A program made the position numbers and the translations under genes. Shown piece after piece: positions 18,772 to 27,767 of a stretch of 64,000 bases of DNA. Numbering within the stretch: position 1 is the stretch's first letter; each line of letters starts with the position of its first letter. Below the pieces are notes generated by a model, which saw only the letters and a program-made list of their open reading frames with translations, ran no database searches and was not told where the DNA came from. This DNA comes from Candidatus Poribacteria bacterium (lineage in GTDB: Bacteria; Poribacteria; WGA-4E; UBA9662), in the NCBI GenBank assembly GCA_012963885.1, contig DTUY01000304.1, forward strand, positions 1-64,000, in the 5' to 3' direction.

Positions 18772-19833
18772 TTACTTGAAATTCTTGATTTTTCCCCAAA
18801 TTGTGATGACCTTATTCTTGGGTTCAACAGCAATTTTCACATCATCACTAACATCTAGATCAAGACTTTCAACGCCGACGAGATCTCCGTAAGGCTCAGC
18901 TGACACCGGATCGCCAGCGTTGGCAGAAGAAAGCCATATCGGTTGCAACATTTTGTTTCCGTTAGTCAACTGGATATTGTCAACCAACATACTGAAAAGT
19001 CCCGCTGGAGCCGAATCAACTTTGGTTCCAACGGTAATGGCGGCAATTTGCTTGCCAGCGACGGGGGTTAGAGATAATCTGCTATGGACCCAACCACCAT
19101 CTTCATCAGCTTGCAGTCGCATTCCTTGGGCTATATCCGACGGCCCAATTACTTTGCCGTCTGCTGTGTGAACATAAACACCACCGACTTTCAAAACACT
19201 CAGATTTGAAAACTTTACTTGATATTCGATGAATGTTCCAGCTTTAGCAATGCCTGCATCCTGTGAGACAGCTCTCAGCGCAGTCACAGGTGCACCCGCT
19301 GTGGTAATCTTAGCGTTGAGTTTAAGGGATTTACCACCAAACGGCCGTTTCGTGATAATAGCAGCAAGTTCCGAAGCAATTTTACCATCTACAGTTTTCG
19401 ATGTAATCGCAGTTGCATCTGGATCAGAAAGCTTGACGCCTGAGAGTTTAAGTGTAGAATCCGATTTTTTAAGGACCTTAAAGGTTGCTTTAGCCAGCGT
19501 TCCGTCGCCGTTTGTTCCTCCAGTTAGCGAGGTTGCGGCTAAAGTTACCTTATCACCGTTTACCTTTGGAGGAATAGCAAACGCTCCTGCAGGCAGAAAG
19601 TCCGCGTTGATAATAGTAACATACTCAAGAGCAGTACCATCAAATTCCAGTGTAAATTGATACCCAGCAATATTATTGCCTTGACTAATCTTAATACTAA
19701 CTTTCAGATCCTCGCCCACAGTTGGTGATTCTACGACAGAAGGATCAACTAGAACAACAGTCTGTGCCATGCAAACTGACGAAGCTAATAGCAAAATAAC
19801 TAATGTAGAACGTACTATTTTCAATCGTGTCAT
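18772..19833 (-). CDS. Secreted cohesin-domain protein
   Basis: A 353-residue exported protein. The signal peptide is LVILLLASSVCMAQ (cleavage after about residue 23). A cohesin-type domain of about 140 residues follows: the start VVESPTVGEDLKVSIKI, the strand IAGYQFTLEFDGTALEYV and LAKATFKVLKKSDSTLKLSG are the usual cohesin pattern. The remaining 190 residues are beta-rich and unrecognised (VGGVYVHTADGKVIGPSD). No dockerin or cellulase is nearby, so the domain probably serves as a surface adhesion or assembly module. The open frame extends ten codons further, but AAGGAG sits directly before the ATG at 19833. Confidence 0.85.
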   Translation of the reverse strand: MTRLKIVRSTLVILLLASSVCMAQTVVLVDPSVVESPTVGEDLKVSIKISQGNNIAGYQFTLEFDGTALEYVTIINADFLPAGAFAIPPKVNGDKVTLAATSLTGGTNGDGTLAKATFKVLKKSDSTLKLSGVKLSDPDATAITSKTVDGKIASELAAIITKRPFGGKSLKLNAKITTAGAPVTALRAVSQDAGIAKAGTFIEYQVKFSNLSVLKVGGVYVHTADGKVIGPSDIAQGMRLQADEDGGWVHSRLSLTPVAGKQIAAITVGTKVDSAPAGLFSMLVDNIQLTNGNKMLQPIWLSSANAGDPVSAEPYGDLVGVESLDLDVSDDVKIAVEPKNKVITIWGKIKNFK

Positions 19834-19894
19834 GCTTTTCTCCTTGTAAATAATTCGATTCACAGAAAGCCTGTTTTCCCAAATTCCAACGCCG

Positions 19895-19903
19895 ATTATA
19901 ACA
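19895..19903 (-). promoter_or_regulatory. Extended -10 promoter element for cohesin gene
   Basis: The minus strand has TGT plus a perfect TATAAT (19895-19900), about 60 bases upstream of the ATG at 19833. No convincing -35. Confidence 0.4.
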
Positions 19904-19998
19904 TATCATCTCTTATGCACGCAAACTGAATCCTGAGGTCCTATGTTGAGCGGTAATTTAAACAGCATAATTTAAGTTGGAGCCAGTTTGTTATTCGC

Positions 19999-20271
19999 TC
20001 AAATCGACTTGAGATTTGCCAATGTGGCACCCCAGGCACCTTCCCTCTCATCAGCAAGTTGAAACTGAGCAACAAAACTTAGATCCGAAAGCACCGAGTG
20101 GACAATTTCTCGCAGTACACCCGCTCCTTTGCCATGAATGATGCGAACACGATATATTCTAATTTTCTGACATTCAATCAGATAGTTTTTAACAAGATCT
20201 CTCACGTCACTTGGATGAAACGTGTGTAGATCAAGAGTCCCATCAATCGGCAGCTTTTTAATATCAGCCAT
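19999..20271 (-). CDS. Stand-alone Smr-domain protein
   Basis: A 90-residue protein consisting of one Smr domain, the module found at the C-terminus of MutS2 and acting as a nuclease or nucleic-acid-binding unit. Visible are the LDLHTFHP start (LDLH motif), the VRIIHGKGAGVLREIVHSVL core (H-G-K-G-x-G-x-L-R) and the short C-terminal strand. The ATG at 20271 (MADIKKLPIDGTLDLH) fits the domain best; an upstream in-frame start at 20295 adds eight residues. The target, DNA or RNA, is unknown. Confidence 0.85.
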   Translation of the reverse strand: MADIKKLPIDGTLDLHTFHPSDVRDLVKNYLIECQKIRIYRVRIIHGKGAGVLREIVHSVLSDLSFVAQFQLADEREGAWGATLANLKSI

Positions 20272-20485
20272 CAATTTAAATGTGGTTACCTGCAAATTTT
20301 ACGTGCACAGAATTCAGCGAAACCGAGTTTGGAGCTGTACAAATTTTGGTTATGTCAACATTTTTGTTCAAACAAACAGAAATAGAAGGACAAATGTCCT
20401 CAAACTCCGCTATGTTTTTCGCCGTCTTCAGCATACTTTGCTATTTTATACTTAATATAGTCTTCTTCTAGGCTTAATTTAAGTT

Positions 20486-21301
20486 TTATGCGACAGCAAC
20501 ATTTTCCGGCATATTTTCCAGACGGGATAACCAGTACCCGATATCAAAGTTTTCATTGCCTGTCAAAAACCGCCAGAATTTGATTCGGTTGACAAACTCA
20601 AGACGAACATCATTCCCATACCATTTGTGATTTTTACCCAATAGCCCGGGTATTGAAGGATCATCAATATCATCTGTGTTCCAGAGTTGCATCTGGCGCA
20701 CTGTTGGGTTCAGTCTCAGTTTAAACATGTATCGTGTGCGGTCAGTCAGATTTGGCTGGGCGCAATGCCACATGCCATGGTGAACAACTATAATTGTGCC
20801 CGCCTTACAGACAGAAGGTAGTTGCCCTAAGAAGTTCTGATACCGCGCGATGTCTGTCTCGCAAATGCGGCGATAATGGCTGCCTGGTAGAATCATGGTC
20901 CCTCCCATTTCACGTGGCGTGTCATGGGCAAAGTAAAAGAATTGGATGTCAAAATGCATGCGTATATCAATAATAGCGTCTCCATGCCAAATTTGACCGC
21001 TGTTGTTGCCGGCGTTAACAACATGAATAGCTTGGTGGTCATATAGAGGTTTCGGTCCAACCATACTATGAATAATTCCCTGAATTTCAGACATATTGAA
21101 GATCCTGCGCATAGGAGAATCTTGAGACCATACCTGACTGAATGCTGTACCAGCGCGACCTCCTTCAATGGTCCTGTCTTCCATAGCTTTATGAGCAGCT
21201 TTGTTTAATTCGTCAGGAACTAATTCGTCAAACCGAAGAAATCCATCAGAGGCAAAATTTGCCATCTGTTTGGAATCTAAGAGATAATTTTTGTTAATCA
21301 T
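20486..21301 (-). CDS. Phytanoyl-CoA dioxygenase (PhyH)-family Fe(II)/2-oxoglutarate oxygenase
   Basis: A 271-residue cupin-fold oxygenase. Likely iron ligands are His and Asp in IWHGDAIIDI and the distal His in HHGMWHCAQPN; Arg in DRTRYMFKL should bind 2-oxoglutarate. GGTMILPGSHYRR is the usual core loop. The substrate is unknown; this family is greatly expanded in Poribacteria. The ATG at 21301 has GGAG about 7 bases upstream and lies inside the end of the preceding small gene (8-base overlap), so translation is coupled. Confidence 0.88.
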   Translation of the reverse strand: MINKNYLLDSKQMANFASDGFLRFDELVPDELNKAAHKAMEDRTIEGGRAGTAFSQVWSQDSPMRRIFNMSEIQGIIHSMVGPKPLYDHQAIHVVNAGNNSGQIWHGDAIIDIRMHFDIQFFYFAHDTPREMGGTMILPGSHYRRICETDIARYQNFLGQLPSVCKAGTIIVVHHGMWHCAQPNLTDRTRYMFKLRLNPTVRQMQLWNTDDIDDPSIPGLLGKNHKWYGNDVRLEFVNRIKFWRFLTGNENFDIGYWLSRLENMPENVAVA

Positions 21302-21575
21302 CGATTTTCTCCATTTTTTCGAGGATGTATTCAAACCTGAGATATGCAGTATGGTATTCCGTGCCTGGATAGGCAGGGAATTGCTGTGGGAATTGGACTA
21401 CTCGCCAACCTTCCTTCATTGCGGCCAGAACGGAATTATATGGAGGTTGATCGCTGTCTCCTGTTGTAGCATTGGATCTGTCTGTGCCATCATATTCTGA
21501 CCAGGCAACGACGTGGCTGTCAAGATTCGGTGTATGCAGATAAAGCATGAGTATCTTTTGCCGTAGCTGTGACAT
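21294..21575 (-). CDS. Small conserved-looking protein coupled to the PhyH oxygenase
   Basis: A 93-residue protein of unknown function. It is mixed alpha/beta in appearance: an N-terminal strand MLYLHTPNLDSHVVAWSEYD, a low-complexity stretch rich in Asp and Thr, then NSVLAAMKEGWRVVQFPQQF and a C-terminal helix LRFEYILEKMEKI. The ATG at 21575 is preceded by AAGG at a good distance and a promoter lies about 60 bases upstream. Its stop overlaps the PhyH start by eight bases. I believe it is real because it has its own ribosome site, a promoter and a coupled neighbour. Confidence 0.65.
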   Translation of the reverse strand: MSQLRQKILMLYLHTPNLDSHVVAWSEYDGTDRSNATTGDSDQPPYNSVLAAMKEGWRVVQFPQQFPAYPGTEYHTAYLRFEYILEKMEKIDD

Positions 21576-21630
21576 GTAATACCTTAAACATAACATGAAT
21601 ATAAATGAGAAAATTTCGCTTTAATTGATC

Positions 21631-21660
21631 ATAATATATAGGAGGGTGCGAACTTGTCAA
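21631..21660 (-). promoter_or_regulatory. Sigma70-type promoter for the small gene and PhyH
   Basis: On the minus strand a perfect TTGACA (21655-21660) is followed after 18 bases by TATTAT (21631-21636), or after 16 bases by TATATT. Confidence 0.55.
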
Positions 21661-21741
21661 GGTTGAATTGCGGCTTATCTTGCGATTCAGGTAGATCAAA
21701 CTTATAATTTTAGTGGATCTGTCAACTTAAGTTCATCATTT

Positions 21742-21778
21742 TAATCCAAACTGAACATGGTAATCCAACTGAACATGG
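21742..21778 (+). repeat. Short tandem duplication over the start codon
   Basis: Two adjacent copies, 19 bases (21742-21760) and 18 bases (21761-21778), differ by one A. Each contains an in-frame ATG for the outer-membrane protein gene. Confidence 0.8.
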
Positions 21779-22668
21779 TAGCGAATCAACGGACCTTCAT
21801 TCCTTTTGTTTTTCTGTTTTCCTTTTTATCTCTTCATCTTGATGCAGCTTTTGAGAATGTGGGACTCTCCGCGCGACCAATGGGCATGGGAGGTTCATAT
21901 ACTGCTTTGGCTAAGGGAACTAACGCAATTATATGGAACCCCGCTGGCTTGGTTGACGCGAGTCGGCCGGAAATGGGTTTGAACTATTTCGAGATCCATG
22001 ATCTGGTCAATTATAGTTTTATTTCGTTGGCGATCCCAGTTCAGTCGAATCGCGGGATTGGGTTTGGTCTGCTAAGTTCGAGCGATTTAGAAGAACTCTA
22101 TCAGGAACTTGTCTTCGATATATCGATAGCGCAGAAAGTTTGGAAAACCTTGCAAATCGGTTTGAATTGTGGATTCCTTTCATCATCAGCTAGCATCGGT
22201 GAAATTCGGGTTGGATCTGGGCGTGGCGTTGCACTCGATATTGGTGCCCGCTACACCATGCAGGAAAATCAAGTAATGATTGGTTTGAAACTCCCAAATC
22301 TGATTTCGCGCGTCAATTATAATCGTCGGAAGTTAAAAAATGCGGAAGCCAAATCTTATCATGAAATACTGAACCGTGAATTTGGGATCGGTGTGGCGAT
22401 CAAGCTTGGGTTGTTGTCCGAAAAGATGGCAGGTAGCATACTGGCGATTGACTATGCCAATGGAGCCCCTTTAATTGGTTTAGAGTACCTGATCCAAGGT
22501 GTCAATATACAGTTGGGTTATCGTTTTACCAATGGAATCTCACATGGTCCTACTGTTGGATTCGGTTACCAGCTCAATAGTTTTCGTGTTGACTATGCTT
22601 ATGTCAACGGAAAATATGGCACATCAACCTCAGTTTTTTCAGTGACAATTTACGATTTGGGATTCTAG
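21757..22668 (+). CDS. Outer-membrane beta-barrel protein, UPF0164/PorV-like
   Basis: A 303-residue exported protein. The hydrophobic signal is FVFLFSFLSLHLDAAF, and the mature start FENVGLSARPMGMGGSYTALAKGTNAIIWNPAGL is the UPF0164/FadL-like N-terminal plug, where small residues and a NPAGL motif are typical. The rest is alternating beta-strand with aromatic ends, finishing in ...SVFSVTIYDLGF with a C-terminal Phe, as expected for an outer-membrane barrel. Two start codons, 21757 and 21775, are produced by a short tandem duplication. A paralogue follows two bases after the stop. Function may be transport or, as for PorV, assisting surface protein export. Confidence 0.75.
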   Translation: MVIQLNMVANQRTFIPFVFLFSFLSLHLDAAFENVGLSARPMGMGGSYTALAKGTNAIIWNPAGLVDASRPEMGLNYFEIHDLVNYSFISLAIPVQSNRGIGFGLLSSSDLEELYQELVFDISIAQKVWKTLQIGLNCGFLSSSASIGEIRVGSGRGVALDIGARYTMQENQVMIGLKLPNLISRVNYNRRKLKNAEAKSYHEILNREFGIGVAIKLGLLSEKMAGSILAIDYANGAPLIGLEYLIQGVNIQLGYRFTNGISHGPTVGFGYQLNSFRVDYAYVNGKYGTSTSVFSVTIYDLGF

Positions 22669-22669
22669 T

Positions 22670-23803
22670 TTGAGACGCCTCAAAATCTTACTGTTCGTTC
22701 TCTTTTTCACCTGTTATCCCATCTCGGCAAATGAAAATCTAAGGATTGTTGGAATGGGCGGTGTCAGGATTGCCACAAATGCTTCAGATGCCTCGATCTT
22801 CGGCAATCCAGCTGGACTAATTGATGTCGAGAAAAACAATTTGTCTGCCGCGGTCACGGTCTCTAATTTTCGCTATATCCCGTTGCCTGCGATTCCAGAA
22901 CTACAATTCTCGGATCAACTAACCTTGGATTTAAGTCCATCAATCACATATTCCCGATCTTTTCATAATTTAGGATTTAGCGTTGGGTACCTATCAAAAC
23001 TAAAAAATAAGGCCACGTTTTCACTGGAAAATACTAGATCTCAGTACTTGGTTGATGAACAAAGATTTCTAGCCAAGACACTTTCAGTTACTGAATACAA
23101 CCAACTTTTGCAATTCGGATGGTATGTTGGATTCAGTAGAAAACTGGATCAATCACAGTTTGGATTTCGCTTAAATCGAATTAGTCAACATGCGAAAAGA
23201 GGTCAGGTGCTGATGGGTTTGAACTTAGATGCTCAACACGCCAGCGACATTAATGTCAATGATCCTCGAGCGCTAATCCCAGCTATTATCGACAGCTTGG
23301 ATCTGGCAAATCTGGGGCAATATATTGATCAATTTGATGAAGTCAGTCAGGATTTGGAGATATCCAAATTCGACTTCGATCTTGGTTATCAGCACTATTT
23401 CAATATTGATCTGATGGGAGCTCGTAAGGTTTTAACTGGCGTGGTTATACAAAATCTACTGCAACGTAAGCTCGTGGAACGTTTGCCAACAATAATTGGT
23501 ATTGGTGCAAATACCAAAGTTTTTCAGTGGTTAACTACTGGACTAGATCTGTGGCGCGTGCCAGGGCACCATGGGGTGGATTTTGCTTTTGGTTGGGAAC
23601 TAGTGCAGTCATGGCAACGTGGGTTTTCCGGAAACATTGCCTTGCGAAATGGCCTGAGTCGAATCAATGGTGTCGGCATATTTTCATTCGGTTTAAGTCT
23701 TGGTTTAGGCGGGTCAAGATGGGAGTACTCACTGCAAAAATGTTTTCGGGATCAACCGTTGGATCAAGCTGTTCATTCTTTCGCCTCGACAGTCAGATTT
23801 TGA
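22670..23803 (+). CDS. Outer-membrane beta-barrel protein, UPF0164/PorV-like (second copy)
   Basis: A 377-residue exported protein similar in pattern to its upstream neighbour. It has a signal peptide (ILLFVLFFTCYPISA), then ENLRIVGMGGVRIATNASDASIFGNPAGLIDV, again the plug with N-P-A-G-L. It continues with alternating strands and ends in SFASTVRF with a C-terminal Phe. A TTG start two bases after the preceding stop implies translational coupling. The two barrels may form a complex or be parallel duplicates; the middle part (residues 130-230) is much longer than in the first copy. Confidence 0.75.
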   Translation: MRRLKILLFVLFFTCYPISANENLRIVGMGGVRIATNASDASIFGNPAGLIDVEKNNLSAAVTVSNFRYIPLPAIPELQFSDQLTLDLSPSITYSRSFHNLGFSVGYLSKLKNKATFSLENTRSQYLVDEQRFLAKTLSVTEYNQLLQFGWYVGFSRKLDQSQFGFRLNRISQHAKRGQVLMGLNLDAQHASDINVNDPRALIPAIIDSLDLANLGQYIDQFDEVSQDLEISKFDFDLGYQHYFNIDLMGARKVLTGVVIQNLLQRKLVERLPTIIGIGANTKVFQWLTTGLDLWRVPGHHGVDFAFGWELVQSWQRGFSGNIALRNGLSRINGVGIFSFGLSLGLGGSRWEYSLQKCFRDQPLDQAVHSFASTVRF

Positions 23804-23828
23804 GTGTGTTCCTAACAATCTACAACGA

Positions 23829-23858
23829 TTGATCCATTAGCTGATTGCATGCTATAAT
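23829..23858 (+). promoter_or_regulatory. Sigma70-type promoter for the DUF4432 gene
   Basis: TTGATC (23829-23834), an 18-base spacer and a perfect TATAAT (23853-23858). A second TATAAT overlaps at 23864-23869. Confidence 0.55.
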
Positions 23859-23895
23859 ATGATTATAATGTCCCAAGGATCAGGGGAGGTAACTG

Positions 23896-24981
23896 ATTAA
23901 ATTATATCAAAAGGATTACGATAGATCTCAACTGCTTCGGCGGGTTGGTGACATTTCCCAAATAGCTGAAATTAAACAGTACCAGCTAACAACTGGGAAG
24001 CAGAAAGGAGTGCAAGCCGTTGATTTTCAGACAGGTTCTGGCTTCCATTATACTGTTCTTCCCGATCGAGGTATGGACATTTCCTATGCCGAATACCAGG
24101 GGATACCTTTGTGTTGGCGATCTGGCACGGGGGATGCAGCACCTGCATATTATGATTCGGAGGGATCAGAATGGCTGCGGGGTTTTGCCGGCGGCTTGTT
24201 AACAACATGTGGTATGACGTATCTTGGCGATCCAGAAGAAGATCAAGGACAAAAACTGGGACTTCACGGACGAGTCGCCTACCTGCCAGCTGATAACATA
24301 TGGGTTGATAGCCGATGGGAAGGAGATAGATATACCATGTGGGTACAGGGGAAAGTCTCTGAAGTAAAGGCTTTGGGGCCACATCTTCTTCGAACACGAC
24401 GTATTTCAACTGAGTTGGGAGTGGCGAGACTAAACATTGAGGATGTGATAGAAAACGTCGATTATAAAGAGAGCCCCTTGATGTACTTGTTCCACATTAA
24501 CGTGGGATTTCCAATTGTCGATGATGGATCAGAATTTATCAGTAATTCGACCAAAGTCATTCCGCGTGATGATCGTGCTGAAGAAGGCTTAGACAGCTAC
24601 AATAAATGCCCACCTCCGACCGCTGGTTTCGCAGAACAGGTTTTCTACCACGAAATGGCAGTTGACCAGGATAACCATGTCTATGTTGCCATTGTCAACA
24701 GGTCCTTTGGCAACGGACGCGGTATCGGACTCTATGTGAAATATCATAAGACACAACTTCCCAGGTTTGTTCAATGGAAAATGATGGATGAACGTGGATA
24801 CGTTATTGGATTAGAACCTGCAAATTGCTGGGTCGATGGACGTACAAAGGAGCGCCAACGTGGCACGCTTGATTACCTTGAGCCAGGAGGTCGTCGACAC
24901 TACGAAGTCGAAATAGGCGTACTAACATCAAACCAAGAAATTGATATATTTTCGTCCAAGGTAAAAAACAATTTAGAATAA
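23896..24981 (+). CDS. DUF4432 aldose-1-epimerase-family protein, apparent ATT start
   Basis: Galactose-mutarotase-fold enzyme of the DUF4432 family (361 aa), probably an epimerase or isomerase of a sugar in catabolism. The core is visible: YTVLPDRGMDISYAEYQGI, FAGGLLTTCGMTYLG, KLGLHGRVAYLPA, YLFHINVGFPIVDDG and GLEPANCWVDGR. Conventional starts (GTG at 24010) would delete about 38 residues that clearly belong to the family (LLRRVGDISQIAEIKQY). Upstream of these the frame is open only to a stop at 23890-23892. The best ribosome site, GGGGAGG (23883-23889), sits six bases before an ATT at 23896, which would start the expected KLYQKDYDRSQLL. I infer an ATT start, or an ATG lost by mutation or error. 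Confidence 0.8.
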   Translation: MKLYQKDYDRSQLLRRVGDISQIAEIKQYQLTTGKQKGVQAVDFQTGSGFHYTVLPDRGMDISYAEYQGIPLCWRSGTGDAAPAYYDSEGSEWLRGFAGGLLTTCGMTYLGDPEEDQGQKLGLHGRVAYLPADNIWVDSRWEGDRYTMWVQGKVSEVKALGPHLLRTRRISTELGVARLNIEDVIENVDYKESPLMYLFHINVGFPIVDDGSEFISNSTKVIPRDDRAEEGLDSYNKCPPPTAGFAEQVFYHEMAVDQDNHVYVAIVNRSFGNGRGIGLYVKYHKTQLPRFVQWKMMDERGYVIGLEPANCWVDGRTKERQRGTLDYLEPGGRRHYEVEIGVLTSNQEIDIFSSKVKNNLE

Positions 24982-24990
24982 TCGGAGTTT

Positions 24991-26763
24991 ATGATGAAAC
25001 GATTCGCTATGCTCGCTCTAGCAAGCTCTCTGCTAATATCGATTTCCGCCGCCGCGAAAATTGATACTGTCCTTAGCATTGTTCCGCACGACGCTATTGG
25101 CCTCATTTACGCTCAGTCACTGAAGAATCTGAATCAGGAAATCAGTGACTTGATGGCTGAAATGAATCCAGCCGATCCCAATCGAGACTACGTTGCTGGT
25201 GTGCTGTCAGACATGTTTGAGGCTGGATTCGAAAGTCTGGCGGATTTGGAGGGAGATGGATTTGATATGAAACGGGATTTTGTTCTCTACATTCATCAAA
25301 TTCCTTCCGAAACTGAGCTTGTGCTTTCAGCTGTTGTGCATCTCGCTGATCAAGATGCTGCTAAACAGATGATTGACGCTGAATCTGGTGAAGCACAGCA
25401 AATCGATTATAACGGGGTAAATTATGTCAAAATCGTAGATGAATCTGCTTATTTCTCTTTTTTAGATGATGTGATGATATATTCTAAGCATCAGGAAGTC
25501 TGCGAAAAAACTATCGATGTCTACAAAAAAGAAACACCTTCAATTCTGGAGAACCATAGTTTTACTAGCAACCTCGACTTAGACGATGCTTCCAACGATC
25601 TGGTTGGATTTATCGATCGTCCTTTACTCGCAGAATCCTCAGAACTAGTAGAATCCTTAGGCACCATTATGCAATTGCCGTTAACTGCTGATGATCAGGG
25701 CATGGTGAGTTCAATTGTCGGATTTTTTGATCAGATCCAGTCGATAACTTTGACTGTTCAACATGATACAGGAGAATTTGTAGTCACTCCAGCCATGCAA
25801 CTTATGCCCGACAGTGAGATTGGAAACCTCTTCAGTTCAGCAAAAAACGATTTTTCTGCAATCCTCAAGTTCCTGCCAGAACAATCCAGTGTAAATGTAG
25901 GGGTAGGTCTGGAGCTTTATAAGTACCTCTCAAATTTTGGAATGAAACAGTTGGCTGAGATGAACGTATTGAAGTCTGATAATCCGGCAACTGCAGACGT
26001 TCAACTATTGTTTGAGGATCTTAATCAGAGTGTAGAAGAATTCCTAAATCTCGTTGATGACGAGGTGGGCATGGCAATGAATTTTAGTGGTAGTGTTATC
26101 CCAGATCAGACATTCGTCTTCAGAGTTATCGACGAGGGAAAAATAATCATGTCTCTCGAAGAACAACTCCAAAAATTAGATGCTTTTTTGCAGGCAGTCG
26201 GTGTGGCTGAAACAGGTATTGCTAGGGTTGATAATGTCGTGGAAGTCTATGAAGGCGTTGAAATTAGAAGATTCAACTACAATAACCTGTTAATGACCTC
26301 GTTGGTTCCTGACGAGATATCACAGAATCTGATGCCAAGTGACTATTATTACTACTATGGAATCGCCAATGGTTTTTTAGTTGCTTCGGCTGCAGGCACC
26401 TCATCTTCAATCAAGTCGATGATTGATAGAATCTTTGGGTTTGAGAACGGCTTTGATCGAAGTGATGGGTATACTCGGATAATAGATAAGCTGGATGCTA
26501 ATGGGGATATGATACTTGCCTTGTCTCCGGTGACACTCATAAATCAGGTAATAAAGGTAATGGCTCCGAGTGGTGGTCCCAATATTGGAATGATGGCGGT
26601 CATGTTTGCCAATATGCCGCAAACGTACTCCATTGGTACAAGTGTGTTCAGTGATAATAACGTAATAAAGTTGCGGCTTTTCGTTTCGTTGCTTGATTTA
26701 AAAGATTTGTATACGATAGCAAGTGCCATGATGTTGCAGATGCCAAGGCAGACTTTCCAGTGA
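24991..26763 (+). CDS. Secreted protein of unknown function (DUF3352-like)
   Basis: A 590-residue exported protein. The signal peptide is RFAMLALASSLLISISAAA, and the mature protein begins IDTVLSIVPHDAIGLIYAQS. The pattern of long helices alternating with short strands (MKRDFVLYIHQIPSETELVL, VNVGVGLELYKYLSNFG) resembles large periplasmic DUF3352-type proteins, but I am not certain. It has no membrane anchor. It starts nine bases after the DUF4432 gene and its last codons overlap the tsaD start by four bases, so it lies in one operon with the t6A genes, an odd companionship with no obvious functional meaning. Confidence 0.7.
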   Translation: MMKRFAMLALASSLLISISAAAKIDTVLSIVPHDAIGLIYAQSLKNLNQEISDLMAEMNPADPNRDYVAGVLSDMFEAGFESLADLEGDGFDMKRDFVLYIHQIPSETELVLSAVVHLADQDAAKQMIDAESGEAQQIDYNGVNYVKIVDESAYFSFLDDVMIYSKHQEVCEKTIDVYKKETPSILENHSFTSNLDLDDASNDLVGFIDRPLLAESSELVESLGTIMQLPLTADDQGMVSSIVGFFDQIQSITLTVQHDTGEFVVTPAMQLMPDSEIGNLFSSAKNDFSAILKFLPEQSSVNVGVGLELYKYLSNFGMKQLAEMNVLKSDNPATADVQLLFEDLNQSVEEFLNLVDDEVGMAMNFSGSVIPDQTFVFRVIDEGKIIMSLEEQLQKLDAFLQAVGVAETGIARVDNVVEVYEGVEIRRFNYNNLLMTSLVPDEISQNLMPSDYYYYYGIANGFLVASAAGTSSSIKSMIDRIFGFENGFDRSDGYTRIIDKLDANGDMILALSPVTLINQVIKVMAPSGGPNIGMMAVMFANMPQTYSIGTSVFSDNNVIKLRLFVSLLDLKDLYTIASAMMLQMPRQTFQ

Positions 26764-27767
26764 AGATTCTTGGCATTGACACGAGTTGTGATGATACCTC
26801 TGTTGCCGTTGTCGAAGATGGTAAACGCATCTTGTCTAACGTCATCTCATCCCAATTCGATCTGCACAAAAAATATGGTGGTATCGTGCCTGAGTTGGCG
26901 TCGCGAAAACACATCGAATCCATCAACTACATCATAGATCAGGCGCTGGCTGAAGCGAAAGTTTCGTTTCAGGATCTGTCGGCCATTGCTGTTACCAACC
27001 GTCCAGGACTGATTGGGGCCTTACTTATCGGTGTATCAGCGGCAAAGTCACTTGCCTTTTGTCATAACCTGCCACTTATTGGGATAAACCATGTTGAAGG
27101 TCACGTCTACGCCAATTTCATGCAACATGAAGAGCTCACATTTCCGCATATTTGCCTGACTGTCTCTGGTGGACATACGTTACTTCTCAACGTTAATAGG
27201 GGTTGGACGTATCAAGTCCTTGGAAGTACAATTGACGATGCCGCAGGCGAGGCTTACGATAAGATTGCGCAATATCTGGGATTAGGATTTCCAGGTGGGC
27301 GGATCATCGATGATATGGCAGGTGAAGGAAATGATAAAGCCATCGACTTCCCACGGCCGTTGATCGATCGTGATGACTACAATTTCAGTTTCAGTGGTTT
27401 GAAAACATCGGTTCGTTATTTTGTGGAAAAAGCTAAAAAGGCAGGAAATTTACCACCGTTAGAGGACGTCGCTGCCAGCTTTCAGGCCGCTGTGGTCGAC
27501 GTATTAGTTCAAAAAACGATTCGGTCAGCTCAGGAGTATCAGGTGAAATCAATTAACCTAACAGGAGGTGTGGCTGCTAACAGTCGGTTACGGCATGACT
27601 TACGAAACGCGGCTGATGAAAATGATATACGCGTTTTTTACCCTCCTATTGAACTTTGTACTGACAATGCTGCCATGATTGCTGGAATTGCCTACCAAAA
27701 ATATCAGCAGGGACAACGCGATGGACTAGATCTTAACGCCTCAGCAAATTCGGATCTAGGACAATGA
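26760..27767 (+). CDS. tsaD: tRNA N6-threonylcarbamoyladenosine synthase TsaD
   Basis: Catalytic subunit that transfers threonylcarbamoyl to A37 of ANN-decoding tRNAs. The ASKHA ATPase fold is recognisable: ILGIDTSCDDTSVAVV, VPELASRKHIESI, the metal-binding HVEGHVYA (His-x3-His), LTVSGGHTLL, STIDDAAGEAYDKIA and NLTGGVAANSRLR, with DNAAMIAGIAY at the end. It is full length at 335 aa. It starts with GTG overlapping the previous stop by four bases, and its own end overlaps tsaC by four bases, so the two t6A genes are coupled. Confidence 0.97.
   Translation: MKILGIDTSCDDTSVAVVEDGKRILSNVISSQFDLHKKYGGIVPELASRKHIESINYIIDQALAEAKVSFQDLSAIAVTNRPGLIGALLIGVSAAKSLAFCHNLPLIGINHVEGHVYANFMQHEELTFPHICLTVSGGHTLLLNVNRGWTYQVLGSTIDDAAGEAYDKIAQYLGLGFPGGRIIDDMAGEGNDKAIDFPRPLIDRDDYNFSFSGLKTSVRYFVEKAKKAGNLPPLEDVAASFQAAVVDVLVQKTIRSAQEYQVKSINLTGGVAANSRLRHDLRNAADENDIRVFYPPIELCTDNAAMIAGIAYQKYQQGQRDGLDLNASANSDLGQ

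Noticed and set aside
19229-19660. 143-residue open frame on the plus strand
   Set aside because: Antisense to the cohesin-domain gene; Ala/Ser/Val-rich composition reflects reverse reading.
23972-24409. 145-residue open frame on the minus strand
   Set aside because: Antisense to the DUF4432 gene, no ribosome site, no protein-like pattern; a shadow of real coding sequence.
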